From Candidatus Woesearchaeota archaeon (GTDB lineage: Archaea; Nanobdellota; Nanobdellia; Woesearchaeales; UBA11576), in assembly GCA_018675335.1 (NCBI GenBank), contig JABGYH010000007.1, positions 237,902 to 301,901 on the forward strand: a stretch of 64,000 nt of DNA, read 5' to 3'. Shown here piece after piece: positions 55,730 through 64,000 of the stretch (the stretch's first letter is position 1; every line of letters starts with the position of its first letter). Below the pieces are notes generated by a model, which saw only the letters and a program-made list of their open reading frames with translations, made no database searches and was not told the DNA's origin. A program made the position numbers and the translations under genes.

Positions 55730-56080
55730 TTACTCGTCGGATTGTTCTTGGATATCAATAATTGCTTGAGCTAAATCTCCTTTAGCCGCTTTTAATGCAT
55801 TCATTGCATCTTCTTTTTGAACTCCTGTTTGATCTATAACTGTTTGAATATCGTCTTCATTAATTTCAGGTTCAGTTGATACTTCCCGTTCATGAATTTC
55901 GCCAGAAATCTGAAATGTTTCTTGCCCCATCATTTTAACTTTTGCAACCTGAGGATTAACTATAATAATTTCTTTATCAGCAGTTTTGATAATAACTTCA
56001 GTTGCAGGAATATCTACTTGAGAAACACCCATCTTTTTCATCATTCCTTGCATTTGTCTTGGATTAACACCTGGAAACAT
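55730..56080 (-). CDS. Nascent polypeptide-associated complex protein (alpha-NAC)
   Basis: Homodimeric archaeal NAC, which binds nascent chains at the ribosome exit. FPGVNPRQMQGMMKKMGV at the start, the NAC beta-barrel (ATEVIIKTADKEIIIVNPQVAKVKMMGQETFQISG in residues 26-60) and the carboxy-terminal UBA domain (DIQTVIDQTGVQKEDAMNALKAAKGDLAQAI in residues 77-107) are complete. GGGGTG precedes the ATG. Confidence 0.95.
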   Translation of the reverse strand: MFPGVNPRQMQGMMKKMGVSQVDIPATEVIIKTADKEIIIVNPQVAKVKMMGQETFQISGEIHEREVSTEPEINEDDIQTVIDQTGVQKEDAMNALKAAKGDLAQAIIDIQEQSDE

Positions 56081-56165
56081 AATTAAACACCCCGCATATA
56101 GTATTTACTATAACATATTTATAACAATAAAAAAATTTGATTTTGATAAATTTACTCAAATTACC

Positions 56166-56345
56166 TTAACTAGTTACTGTAAATGTGCCACCCATAACAT
56201 GTAAAAGAAGAATTATAATCATAACTACAATACATACTATGACAACATGACCTGGTTTAATTTGAATACTTGATTTATAATCATCAAAATATCTTGTTAA
56301 ACCGCCAATTCCTGAAGGCATTGATACTTTATTTGATTTTGACAT
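56166..56345 (-). CDS. secG: Preprotein translocase subunit Sec61 beta
   Basis: A 59-aa tail-anchored protein. The start VSMPSGIGGLTRYFDDYKS and IQIKPGHVV just ahead of the single membrane helix (VIVCIVVMIIILLLHVM) are the archaeal Sec61 beta signature. It is part of the SecYEbeta protein-conducting channel. A TATA-like CTTTAAATA (minus strand, about 56368-56376) lies 25-30 bases upstream. It neighbours NAC and rnpB. Confidence 0.9.
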   Translation of the reverse strand: MSKSNKVSMPSGIGGLTRYFDDYKSSIQIKPGHVVIVCIVVMIIILLLHVMGGTFTVTS

Positions 56346-56482
56346 AAATTTCTAGAAAAAGAGGGAGCTATTTAAAGGTTTCTGATCTAAACAACTGCTA
56401 TAACACCCCAATAGCCAATTAACAATGAATGTTATCTAAAACACCTAATTTAGCTAAACCCCTAATGGGAGTTAAAAAAAAC

Positions 56483-56806
56483 GTAGGACCAGAATAAGCC
56501 ATCTTCTGTAAAATCCAAACAGAACTATAATATTCTGCGATGATTTTTCTTGACATTTTACTTAGCAGCATAATGCTTTGCACCAGCCTAGGACTCGCCG
56601 TTTCATCCCTTCCTTAAATAATGTCTGGAGGTTAACTGAATTTTGTTGCCAAAATCTTCGCATCCGTCATCCTAAATTTTAAGGTGGTTTCGTTTCTGAG
56701 CCGTTGCCAACCATTTCTGATTCTTACTTTAGTAAGTGGCAAAATTAGGTGGATGGACTTTCCTCAGTTGTGTTAAACACTTCCGTTAGTCAAGTTCTAA
56801 TCCTAC
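56483..56806 (-). ncRNA. rnpB: RNase P RNA
   Basis: Catalytic RNA that trims the 5' end of tRNAs. On the minus strand GTAGGATT (56806-56799) pairs with GGTCCTAC (56490-56483) as P1. The conserved CR-I reads GAGGAAAGTCC just inside (about 56766-56756), CR-V reads ACAGAAGATGGCTTA (about 56512-56498), and GAAACGGC of the P10/P11 region lies near 56606-56599. The GTTTAAAA box at about 56828-56835 lies 25 bases upstream, inside the end of the methyltransferase gene. Confidence 0.93.
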
Positions 56807-56832
56807 AAAATAGAAAAAACGCAAAGGCACTT

Positions 56833-58062
56833 TTAAACTTTTTCAAAAACTACAAAATGAATAGGATCTTTTCCTTGAAAAACTATTTTTGATGCAGTCA
56901 TTTTAAAATCATTTTTCTCAGCTATATCTTTTAATGCATTTTTAGTTTTCAGCATAAATCCTATTTTACCCTTGGATTTAAGAACATGTTTTGAGACATA
57001 AAAAAATTCAGAATATAGTTTATCAAAATCTGCTTGATCAAAAGTCCTACAAAGCCTAGGTGGATTTGAAATAATAAAATCTACTGATTTTTCTTCAAAT
57101 TTAGTATCTAACCATTCAACTTCAGTTCTAGAAAAATTAAGAATTTTATTGACATTTGCAAGTTTAGCATTTTTTTCTGCAGCCCTTACATTTTTTTGAT
57201 TTTCATCAAATACGAAAATTTCAGATGTTAAATTCGCAGGAGAGATTTTTTCTGAATCCATCTCTTCAAAAAAAGAATTACAATCAACATTCTCAAACAA
57301 ATTAAACTTTTGAAATGCAAATTTTGGTTTAGCAAAAAAGTTCACAGAATAACTCGATAAAAAACAAGCAGATTCAATTCCCGTAGTTCCTGATGCGCAA
57401 AATGGATCTAACACGACCATTTTAGTTTTTTGAATTTTAGATTTATTTTTTTTAAGTTTTGACTCAGGTTTAAAAACTTCTTTTACAGATGGAGTTAACC
57501 CAGTAAATCTAGCTAAAGAATAAGCTAACGTTCCTTTAATTGAGTCTAGATGATTAAAAATTCTATAATCTCTTTTACTTACATCAAACCCAATAAAATT
57601 CAATCCTAAATATAACTCATTGTCGAAAATATAAACAAAAATAGGAATATCTGGATCTGATAACTTAACTTTTGACTCAACTTTATTTTTTTTGAGTTCA
57701 TTAAAAATAAATTCTCCAACTTGTGCACCAATATCTTGCGATGTAAAATCATGAGAACCTATTCTATTGCATGAAACTGCAAATGTTTTATTAAAAAATA
57801 AGTTTTTTGGAAATTTGCCAAAGTCAAGTTTAGATTTTAAATCTGCTAAATCTGTGAATGAAAAATTTTGAAAAAGTAGCCCCGCACTAAAAATTGATTG
57901 TGCAGAATAACAAAATTTCGCTAAATCAGTTAATTTATCTTTTGGCAAATCAAACAAGTTTATTCCCGATTCAAAAGATTTACTTTTGACATTTAATAAT
58001 TCTTGAATTTCTAAAGCAGTTATATCTGAATTGCCTACATGAGTTAAAGAAAACGCTTTCAT
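56833..58062 (-). CDS. THUMP-domain tRNA guanine-N2 methyltransferase (Trm11/TrmN-like)
   Basis: Amino-terminal NFLD-like and THUMP domains (about residues 85-170, ending PIFVYIFDNELYLGLNFIG) are followed by YRIFNHLDSIKGTLAYSLARFTG, the linker typical of these enzymes. The SAM site reads LDPFCASGTTGIESACF near residue 225, and the catalytic motif is NPPR near 332 rather than the common DPPY/NPPY. It should dimethylate or methylate G10 or G6 of tRNA. It starts 8 bases after the gyrA stop, so it is in the gyrA operon. Confidence 0.88.
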   Translation of the reverse strand: MKAFSLTHVGNSDITALEIQELLNVKSKSFESGINLFDLPKDKLTDLAKFCYSAQSIFSAGLLFQNFSFTDLADLKSKLDFGKFPKNLFFNKTFAVSCNRIGSHDFTSQDIGAQVGEFIFNELKKNKVESKVKLSDPDIPIFVYIFDNELYLGLNFIGFDVSKRDYRIFNHLDSIKGTLAYSLARFTGLTPSVKEVFKPESKLKKNKSKIQKTKMVVLDPFCASGTTGIESACFLSSYSVNFFAKPKFAFQKFNLFENVDCNSFFEEMDSEKISPANLTSEIFVFDENQKNVRAAEKNAKLANVNKILNFSRTEVEWLDTKFEEKSVDFIISNPPRLCRTFDQADFDKLYSEFFYVSKHVLKSKGKIGFMLKTKNALKDIAEKNDFKMTASKIVFQGKDPIHFVVFEKV

Positions 58063-58070
58063 TTTAAAAA

Positions 58071-60860
58071 TTACTCCACCTGAGACTCAGAATCTGAAAT
58101 TGGTTCTTGAGTTACAGTTGAGGCGTCATTTGATTCTTTTGTTGAATCATCACGGTCACTATCAATATCGCTGTTATTATCAGCATTGCTTTTAGTATCA
58201 TTACCTAAATCATCATTGTTAGTTTCATCTTCTGAATTATCACTATCTTCTTTGATAATTTTTGCAGCATCAATTACCGTATCTCCCGCACCAATTCTCA
58301 TAAGACGAACTCCTTGAGTATTCCTACCAATAATTGAAATTCCTTTAACTGACATCCTAATAATAATTCCATTTTTAGAAATAAACATTAATTCATCTTC
58401 TTCATCAACACTCTTTACTGCAATTGCGCAACCATTACGCTCACTACAAATAATATTTCGAACTCCAATTCCTCCTCGGCCTATCAAACGATAATCCCCA
58501 ACAGGCGTTCTTTTACCATAACCATTTTCAGTAATTGTAAGAATACATTTTTCTTCTTCTGCTTTGATCATTCCAATAACTGAATCTCCAGGTTTTAATT
58601 TAATTCCTTTTACACCTGCAGCATTCCTACCCATAGGCCTTACTGCTTGTTCATTAAATCTTGTAGCCATACCATTTTTAGTTGCTAAAATTAAATTTAA
58701 ATTTCCATCTGTTAGTACTACTTCTTTTAGTGTGTCTTCAGAATTTAGAGTAATTGCACGAATACCGCCTTTTCTAGGTCGACTAAATGCAGAAAGTTCT
58801 GTTTTTTTAACAATTCCTTTTTCAGTTGCAAAAATTAAATAATGTGAATCATCAAATTCTCTAACCGGTTCGAATGCAGAAATATATTCATCTTTATCTA
58901 AACGAAGCAAGTTCACAATTGCTTTTCCTTTGGATTGTCTAGATGTTTCTGGAACTTCATATACTTTTAACCAATAAACTTGACCTTTATTTGAAAAGAA
59001 TAAAACTGTTGAATGTGTTGATGCCACAAATAAATGTTCAATAAAATCTTCTTCTTTTGTTCCTGCAGCAATAATTCCCTTACCACCTCTACCTTGTTGG
59101 CGGTAAGTGTCGACAGAAAGACGTTTGATATAACCACTATGACTAATAGTTACTACCATATCTTCTTCTTTAATCAAATCTTCAATAATAATATCAGAGT
59201 CATCTCCTACAGTAATTTCTGTTTTCCTAGGATTTCCAAATTTATCTCTAATTACTATTAATTCATTTTTTATTAATGCAAATATTTTTTCTCTAGAAGC
59301 TAAAATAGCTTTAAGATCTTCAATTAAACTCATTAAACCTTTGTGTTCTTCTCTAATTTTTTCTTGTTCTAATGAAGATAGTTTTTGTAATTTCATATCC
59401 AAAATTGCTTTTGCTTGAATTTCAGATAACGAATAATCAGTCATTAAAACTTGTTTTGCATCTTCTGCATTATCACTTTGCTTAATTTTTTGCACAATTG
59501 CATCAATATCTTCAAGAGCAATAATTAAACCTTCAAGAACATGTGCTCGTTCTTCTGCTTTTTTTAGATCAAACTGAGTTCTTCTTCGCACAACTTCTTC
59601 ACGATGATTAATGAATTCTTGTAATGTTTGTTTAAGATTAAGAACTTTTGGAACTCCCTTAACTAAACTTAGATTAATAACTCCAAATGTTACTTGAAGC
59701 CTGCTGTGTTTGAAAAGTTGATTAGTAATAACTGCAGGGTTTGCATCTGATTTTAAATCAATAACAACTCTAATTCCTGATTTATCAGATAAATCTCTAA
59801 TATTTGAAATACCTTCAATTACTTTATTAGAAACAAGATCTGCAATTTGTGCGATAAGATGACTTTTATTAACTTGATAAGGAATTTCAGTAATAATTAT
59901 TCTGTGTTTATTTTTGCGTTCTTCAGTGTCTAATTTTGCCCTAACTTTAATTCTTCCTCTACCATAAAGATATGCACTTTGAATTCCTGCAGTCCCACAA
60001 ATAATTCCCCCTGTTGGAAAATCTGGACCTGAAACAGTATTCATTAATTCTGCAATTTCAAGTTCGGGATTATCAATTAAATTAATAGTTGCATCACAAA
60101 TTTCATTCATGTTATGAGGAGGGATGTTTGTTGCCATTCCAACTGCAATACCGCTACTACCATTAACCAAAAGATTTGGAAATTTGCATGGAAGAACTAA
60201 TGGTTCATCAAACTCACCTGAAAAATTAGGTGAATAATCAACTGTGTCTTTATTTATTTCAGAAAGAAATTCGTCAGATAATTTTGATAGTCTTGCTTCA
60301 GTATAACGCATTGCTGCTGCTGAATCACCATCAATCGAACCAAAGTTACCCTGCCCATCAATTAAAGGATATCGAAGTGCAAATGGTTGAGCCATCCTAA
60401 CTAATGAATCATAAATTGCTGAATCACCATGCGGATGAAATTTACCCATAACTTCTCCTACGATTCTTGCTGATTTTTTGAATGGTTTACTATGAGTCAT
60501 CCCAAGACCATTCATAGCGAATAAAATTCTTCTATGAACTGGCTTAAGTCCATCACGGACATCAGGAAGTGCTCTTCCAACAATAACTGACATAGCATAA
60601 TCTATATATGATCTTTTCATCTCATCTTCAATAAGATTTTTTTTAACTCTAGGATCATCAATTATTTGAGGCGTTTTTTCGCTATCAACTAACTCTTCGT
60701 CATCAAAGTCAGATTCATTCGAATCAGAATTATTGTCATCAGAATTGTTAGCATCAGCTTCAGAACTATTAGAATTAATTTCTTCTTTGTTTTCTTCGTT
60801 TGTTGAAGATGAATCTTGATTTAAATCTTCTTCAAAATTATTAGAATTTTCTTCAGCCAT
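58071..60860 (-). CDS. gyrA: DNA gyrase subunit A, bacterial type, with acidic ends
   Basis: Type IIA topoisomerase subunit that cuts and rejoins DNA. The core is bacterial: [30 protein letters not shown] near residue 85, [13 protein letters not shown] near 132 and the catalytic Tyr186 in MRYTEARL. The GyrA box QQGRGGKG at about 583-590 allows DNA wrapping and negative supercoiling. Added Asn/Asp/Glu/Ser-rich stretches lie at residues 1-65 and 870-929. No gyrB is in the window. A TATA-like TATTTATATTATAAAT about 25 bases upstream suggests leaderless transcription. Confidence 0.95.
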   Translation of the reverse strand: MAEENSNNFEEDLNQDSSSTNEENKEEINSNSSEADANNSDDNNSDSNESDFDDEELVDSEKTPQIIDDPRVKKNLIEDEMKRSYIDYAMSVIVGRALPDVRDGLKPVHRRILFAMNGLGMTHSKPFKKSARIVGEVMGKFHPHGDSAIYDSLVRMAQPFALRYPLIDGQGNFGSIDGDSAAAMRYTEARLSKLSDEFLSEINKDTVDYSPNFSGEFDEPLVLPCKFPNLLVNGSSGIAVGMATNIPPHNMNEICDATINLIDNPELEIAELMNTVSGPDFPTGGIICGTAGIQSAYLYGRGRIKVRAKLDTEERKNKHRIIITEIPYQVNKSHLIAQIADLVSNKVIEGISNIRDLSDKSGIRVVIDLKSDANPAVITNQLFKHSRLQVTFGVINLSLVKGVPKVLNLKQTLQEFINHREEVVRRRTQFDLKKAEERAHVLEGLIIALEDIDAIVQKIKQSDNAEDAKQVLMTDYSLSEIQAKAILDMKLQKLSSLEQEKIREEHKGLMSLIEDLKAILASREKIFALIKNELIVIRDKFGNPRKTEITVGDDSDIIIEDLIKEEDMVVTISHSGYIKRLSVDTYRQQGRGGKGIIAAGTKEEDFIEHLFVASTHSTVLFFSNKGQVYWLKVYEVPETSRQSKGKAIVNLLRLDKDEYISAFEPVREFDDSHYLIFATEKGIVKKTELSAFSRPRKGGIRAITLNSEDTLKEVVLTDGNLNLILATKNGMATRFNEQAVRPMGRNAAGVKGIKLKPGDSVIGMIKAEEEKCILTITENGYGKRTPVGDYRLIGRGGIGVRNIICSERNGCAIAVKSVDEEDELMFISKNGIIIRMSVKGISIIGRNTQGVRLMRIGAGDTVIDAAKIIKEDSDNSEDETNNDDLGNDTKSNADNNSDIDSDRDDSTKESNDASTVTQEPISDSESQVE

Positions 60861-60951
60861 TTTAGTTTTAAAATCTCAATTTATAATATAAATATAATAC
60901 TTCAAATGAAAAAGGGGTTGTTTTTAAATGTTTTGGTTGTTTTTTTCAAGC

Positions 60952-60980
60952 AAATGATCGCTCATTTATCAAGATCATTT
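60952..60980. repeat. 8-bp inverted repeat in the gyrA upstream region
   Basis: AAATGATC (60952-60959) and GATCATTT (60973-60980) are perfect inverted arms around a 13-base spacer; a further TAATGATC lies at about 61002-61009. The site sits between divergent genes, 90 bases ahead of gyrA, and could be a regulator site. Confidence 0.45.
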
Positions 60981-61154
60981 TCTACGCGTTTGCAGGCCAT
61001 TTAATGATCTCCGAATCAAATAATTGATTACTCAATAAGCTAATTATTTAGCGATACCAATAACCCTTTAATGAGCTTACAACTCCCAAAAATTAAATGC
61101 CAACGCACACCAAAATTAGAAAAGTATAAAAGTCAGACAAAACATCCAATTTGT

Positions 61155-62027
61155 ATGAATGTTAAAATGAATATACCAATACCAACGAAAAAAAATGAAA
61201 GCAACAGATTAAATGATCTGAAAAAATATGCACCCATGATTTTACTTGCAGTAATAATTATTGGATCTGGGTTATTTTTTGTATTACAAGATAATACTGG
61301 AGGATCTCAACTTACCAGTGCAGTAGTTACTGATTCAAAATCACTTTTAACTGACGGCGAGACAATAACTTTTGAAGATACAGGCGCGAATAACTTAACT
61401 GATACCACAATTGATTCAATAAATAACTCCGATGCACGACCAAATGACGCAAGTGCTGCAGAAAAAAATGCAAAAATTATCGACGAAGAATATGTAAAAC
61501 GAATAGATACAGAAATAATGTTTGATCAAATACCTTCACTCAATAAAGAATCAAAAATTAAATCAATTGTTTTAGAATTCACTGATTTGACAACAAAAAT
61601 CAATGTTAATGATGACCAGTTAGAATTGAATGATTTAAATAAAGCAAAATTAGAAATTACTAACTTTGATGGCTCAATAAAACTCGATGAAATTGGATTC
61701 TCACTAAATGGTGTTGCTGAGCGAATTGAAGTAAACAATATTGCTCTTGCAACAAAAGAAAAAATTAAACTAAGTTTTACCAATCTAAATTATGACACTG
61801 TTTTTGTAAAAGAAATTAATTTCAAAAATATAGAATTATCAAAAGGAAATGGAGTTATAGAAATTCCAGAAAAAATGACATATTATTTGAAAGGGGATAT
61901 TCTTTTAATAGAAGATTTTTTTGGCGATCTTACAATAGATAAAGAAGAAGACCAGAAATTTAATTTAGAAGGTGGAGTTACCGATATTGACGTTAATGGC
62001 AATACCATGAATCTTAATTTGCGTTAA
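61155..62027 (+). CDS. Membrane-anchored extracellular protein, unknown family
   Basis: A short basic start, one membrane helix (APMILLAVIIIGSGLFFVL, residues 27-45 from this start), a Ser/Thr/Asp-rich linker, then about 190 residues of repeated beta-type segments such as KIKSIVLEFTDLTTKINVNDDQL and AERIEVNNIALATKEKIKLSF. The folding pattern suggests a beta-solenoid or sandwich domain outside the cell. A frame extends to an ATG at 61071, but the TATA-like AGTATAAAAG at 61122-61131 lies inside it, favouring the ATG at 61155. I do not recognise the family. Confidence 0.7.
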   Translation: MNVKMNIPIPTKKNESNRLNDLKKYAPMILLAVIIIGSGLFFVLQDNTGGSQLTSAVVTDSKSLLTDGETITFEDTGANNLTDTTIDSINNSDARPNDASAAEKNAKIIDEEYVKRIDTEIMFDQIPSLNKESKIKSIVLEFTDLTTKINVNDDQLELNDLNKAKLEITNFDGSIKLDEIGFSLNGVAERIEVNNIALATKEKIKLSFTNLNYDTVFVKEINFKNIELSKGNGVIEIPEKMTYYLKGDILLIEDFFGDLTIDKEEDQKFNLEGGVTDIDVNGNTMNLNLR

Positions 62028-62207
62028 AAACTCCAAATTACAGTTTAAAGCTATTTTTAATCATTTTTTTTCTTTTAATTCAAAATTTGAGTAGTTTAAA
62101 CAGAGTTAGGTATATTCTGCAATATAACAATATTTAAAAAGAATTATTGATTAACCAGTAGTAATAAATCTTAAATTTCAGAAGAAATTGAGGGAGGGTA
62201 TTAAAAA

Positions 62208-62771
62208 ATGGCATTAGAATCAATAGTACAAGTATTATTAATCGAAGACGATCCACAAATGAGAGCGAATGCAGAACAGACTTTAAGTTTGCAAGGAATT
62301 AATCCAGTAATGGTTGATCCAGCTCAAATAATGAAATACGAACAACCAGGAAATAAAGGAAGATTAGTTGTTAATCAAGAATATTTAGCTGGTTTTGAAG
62401 AACAAGCAAATCTAAACGGAAATGATGGTAAAATCGTTATGTTCGTAGATTTAAAATATGATTGTTTAAAAACAGCAGATGGATCTCCAATACCTTATTC
62501 AGGAATTGATTTTGTTCGAGAGTTAGCAGAATTGAAAGCACAAACTGGAGATAAATATGATTGGATTGATCGAGCAATCGTCCTAACAAGCTTATCAGGA
62601 CAAGTGAAAGATCCAACAGATTTTATGATGATGAATGAAGCATTACCAATTTCAGTAGTGCACAAAGATGTCGAAAATAAAACATATAGTGAGATGGTTT
62701 CTGATGTTTATCACGCACTACAATCAGAAAAGACTGCACCGAAAGTTGCTAATGATCCAACTAACTGGTAA
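62208..62771 (+). CDS. Receiver-domain (response-regulator-like) protein with inserted loop
   Basis: A 187-aa stand-alone receiver. VLLIEDDPQMR at residues 8-18 provides the acidic pair, FVDLKYD at 85-91 the phospho-acceptor Asp86, VLTSLSG near residue 126 the Thr/Ser switch and VVHKDV near 150 the conserved Lys. A 45-residue insertion lies between the first and third strands. There is no output domain. GAGGGAGGG ahead of the ATG is a strong Shine-Dalgarno. It is convergent with a histidine kinase, its likely partner. Confidence 0.82.
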   Translation: MALESIVQVLLIEDDPQMRANAEQTLSLQGINPVMVDPAQIMKYEQPGNKGRLVVNQEYLAGFEEQANLNGNDGKIVMFVDLKYDCLKTADGSPIPYSGIDFVRELAELKAQTGDKYDWIDRAIVLTSLSGQVKDPTDFMMMNEALPISVVHKDVENKTYSEMVSDVYHALQSEKTAPKVANDPTNW

Positions 62772-62919
62772 GTTTCATCTAAAAATTTTTAAAATTTTTT
62801 CTTTACTCTTTTTTCTCAATATCTAAACTAAATTTAAAAAATTCTCTAGCTTAAATTAAACTAGCCCATTTAACACCACAAAATAAATCAACACAAATTA
62901 ATAAGAAATAAAAAAATAA

Positions 62920-64000
62920 TCAAAATAGTATTCTAATTCTCGCACCACTCTCGCCCAGACTATCATACATAATTGCACCCTTATGCGCATCTTTAATAAT
63001 GTTATAACTTGCGACAGTCCCAACACCATGCCCCCTATCGCCCTTAGTTGAACCAACACGCTCACCCCTAGTAAGTTTTTGTGCAATAACTGGATCTAGC
63101 ACGCCCGACTGATTAATAATAGTCATAACTTTAGCACCCATTCGTTTTACTTCAATTCGCGCATACCCCCCAATTGACGCATCCAAAACATTGTCCAAAA
63201 TATTAATGTATGCTGCCTTTAAATCCCTGGGACTAATTTCAACTTCAACATCAGGCCCAACAGTAAGTGAAATATCAACTTCAGATGAATTTAAAACCCT
63301 CGCATCAGAAATTACCCTATCTAAAAATTCAGCATAATTAACTTTTTCTTTAGGAACTTCAATTTTTTTACCCATAATTAATTGAGCATAAGTATACGAC
63401 GATCCCGATCTAGAAAGAACTTTTTGTATGGATTCTAATTCACCAACATATTCAGTTCCTGAAAAACCCTCAACAATATCCCCAATTTTTGCTTCAAGAG
63501 AACTAGAAGTTTTCAAATCATCTTGAGATAATTCAAAAGGAACCTCCCCTTCAGCAATTAAATAAATTTGTTTTAGACGAGCCAAACAAACCATTCTAAC
63601 TGCTGCCTGATCATTTTTGATATCGTGAGCCCAACCCATTAATTGATTTTGATAAGTATAAAGTCGATTTACCTCTGAAAGACTACCTTCTAATTCTCGA
63701 CGAAGACTTTCTTTTTCTCTTGCTTCAAGAGCTGCTTTCTTTTCTGCTTTAAGTTGTCGAGTTTCTGCTTCGTGACGTTTTTTTTCTTCATTAAAACGCC
63801 TCTCTTGTTCATCCAATAATTTGACATTTCCGATTGCCTGTTCATTTGCAAGCTTTCTTAAAAAAGTTTGATTATCTTCAAATGCCTGTTGAAACTTCTT
63901 AGCACTCCCAATATTTGAAAGCCCCGCTAAAACAACAAAAATACCCCCTCTAGTTTGATAATAAAAGTGATCAAAACATGCTTCAGAATTATAAAATTGA
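62920..64000 (-). CDS. Histidine kinase, amino-terminal end outside the window
   Basis: The frame is open from the stop at 62920 to the right edge (360 codons) without interruption, so the true start lies beyond 64000; the TTG at 63816 is only an internal codon. A coiled coil (about 63640-63840) precedes the H box WAHDIKN, the N box NILDNVLDAS, and the ATP-lid region RGHGVGTVASYNII. The G1 motif is unusual, INQSG rather than DxGxG. It is probably soluble or membrane-linked through the missing part. It should phosphorylate the adjacent receiver. Confidence 0.85.
   Translation of the reverse strand, partial: QFYNSEACFDHFYYQTRGGIFVVLAGLSNIGSAKKFQQAFEDNQTFLRKLANEQAIGNVKLLDEQERRFNEEKKRHEAETRQLKAEKKAALEAREKESLRRELEGSLSEVNRLYTYQNQLMGWAHDIKNDQAAVRMVCLARLKQIYLIAEGEVPFELSQDDLKTSSSLEAKIGDIVEGFSGTEYVGELESIQKVLSRSGSSYTYAQLIMGKKIEVPKEKVNYAEFLDRVISDARVLNSSEVDISLTVGPDVEVEISPRDLKAAYINILDNVLDASIGGYARIEVKRMGAKVMTIINQSGVLDPVIAQKLTRGERVGSTKGDRGHGVGTVASYNIIKDAHKGAIMYDSLGESGARIRILF

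Noticed and set aside
63814-63816. TTG start for the histidine kinase
   Set aside because: The frame continues without a stop to the window edge, with sensible sequence, so the start is outside.

Overview
This window is strongly AT-rich archaeal DNA. The archaeal marks are a geranylgeranyl reductase, an AglB/STT3 oligosaccharyltransferase, Sec61 beta, an alpha-NAC, an archaeal-type TrpRS, RNA polymerase subunits D and N within the archaeal rps13-rps4-rps11-rpoD-rpl18e-rpl13-rps9-rpoN order, 7S SRP RNA, archaeal RNase P RNA, and an intron-containing tRNA-His. Many short proteins, a bacterial-type LeuRS, a bacterial-type GyrA and sparse, tightly packed operons suggest a DPANN lineage of the Woesearchaeota/Pacearchaeota kind; that placement is inference. 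Genes start either leaderless, about 25 nt after a TATA box, or behind strong GAGGTGA/GGAGG Shine-Dalgarno sites.

Layout. 1-1443 is the amino-terminal part of a secreted protein that runs off the left edge. 1758-11747 (+) holds lipid reductase, aglB and a glycan operon (polyprenol-phosphate GT2, DUF2304, sugar epimerase, two GT4 enzymes, flippase) joined by ATGA overlaps. 11744-20238 (-) is an accessory surface-glycan island: PIG-L deacetylase, radical SAM, WbqC-like, GT4, a decayed cytidylyltransferase, asparagine-synthase-like amidotransferase, CDP-alcohol phosphotransferase, a GT4 fragment and a nucleotidyltransferase-nitroreductase fusion. A second LicC-like nucleotidyltransferase, a 5S rRNA gene and a methyltransferase follow. 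22370-27827 carries ManC, an Rqc2/NEMF homologue, a parvulin and a HerA-type ATPase.

28391-32943 (+) is a compact carbamoylation module: SxtJ-like protein(s), an ornithine-carbamoyltransferase relative with altered substrate motifs, a NodU/TobZ/SxtI-type O-carbamoyltransferase, a membrane-anchored SGNH hydrolase and a 53-residue SxtK/DUF5989-like peptide. 32981-44474 has TrpRS, an exosome-associated DUF54 protein, a presenilin-type protease, SRP RNA, a large structured RNA candidate at 37444-37700 ahead of a RelA/SpoT-like protein, two tandem HIT proteins lacking the catalytic histidine, TrmB and LeuRS.

44538-48241 holds Lrp-type regulator(s), a coiled-coil winged-helix protein and a 1.2-kb non-coding stretch with an array of TTCAGTNCGAA palindromes that recurs upstream of leuS. 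48242-52208 (-) is the ribosomal/RNA-polymerase operon, behind which lies tRNA-His with tandem decayed copies of its own 5' end. 52927-60860 (-) has a MinD-type ATPase with a membrane partner, two paralogous small helical proteins, NAC, Sec61 beta, rnpB, a THUMP methyltransferase and gyrA. The right end has a membrane-anchored extracellular protein, a receiver-domain protein and a histidine kinase that runs off the edge.

Most of the left half works toward building, modifying and exporting surface glycans and attaching them to protein through AglB; the right half is mostly information processing.
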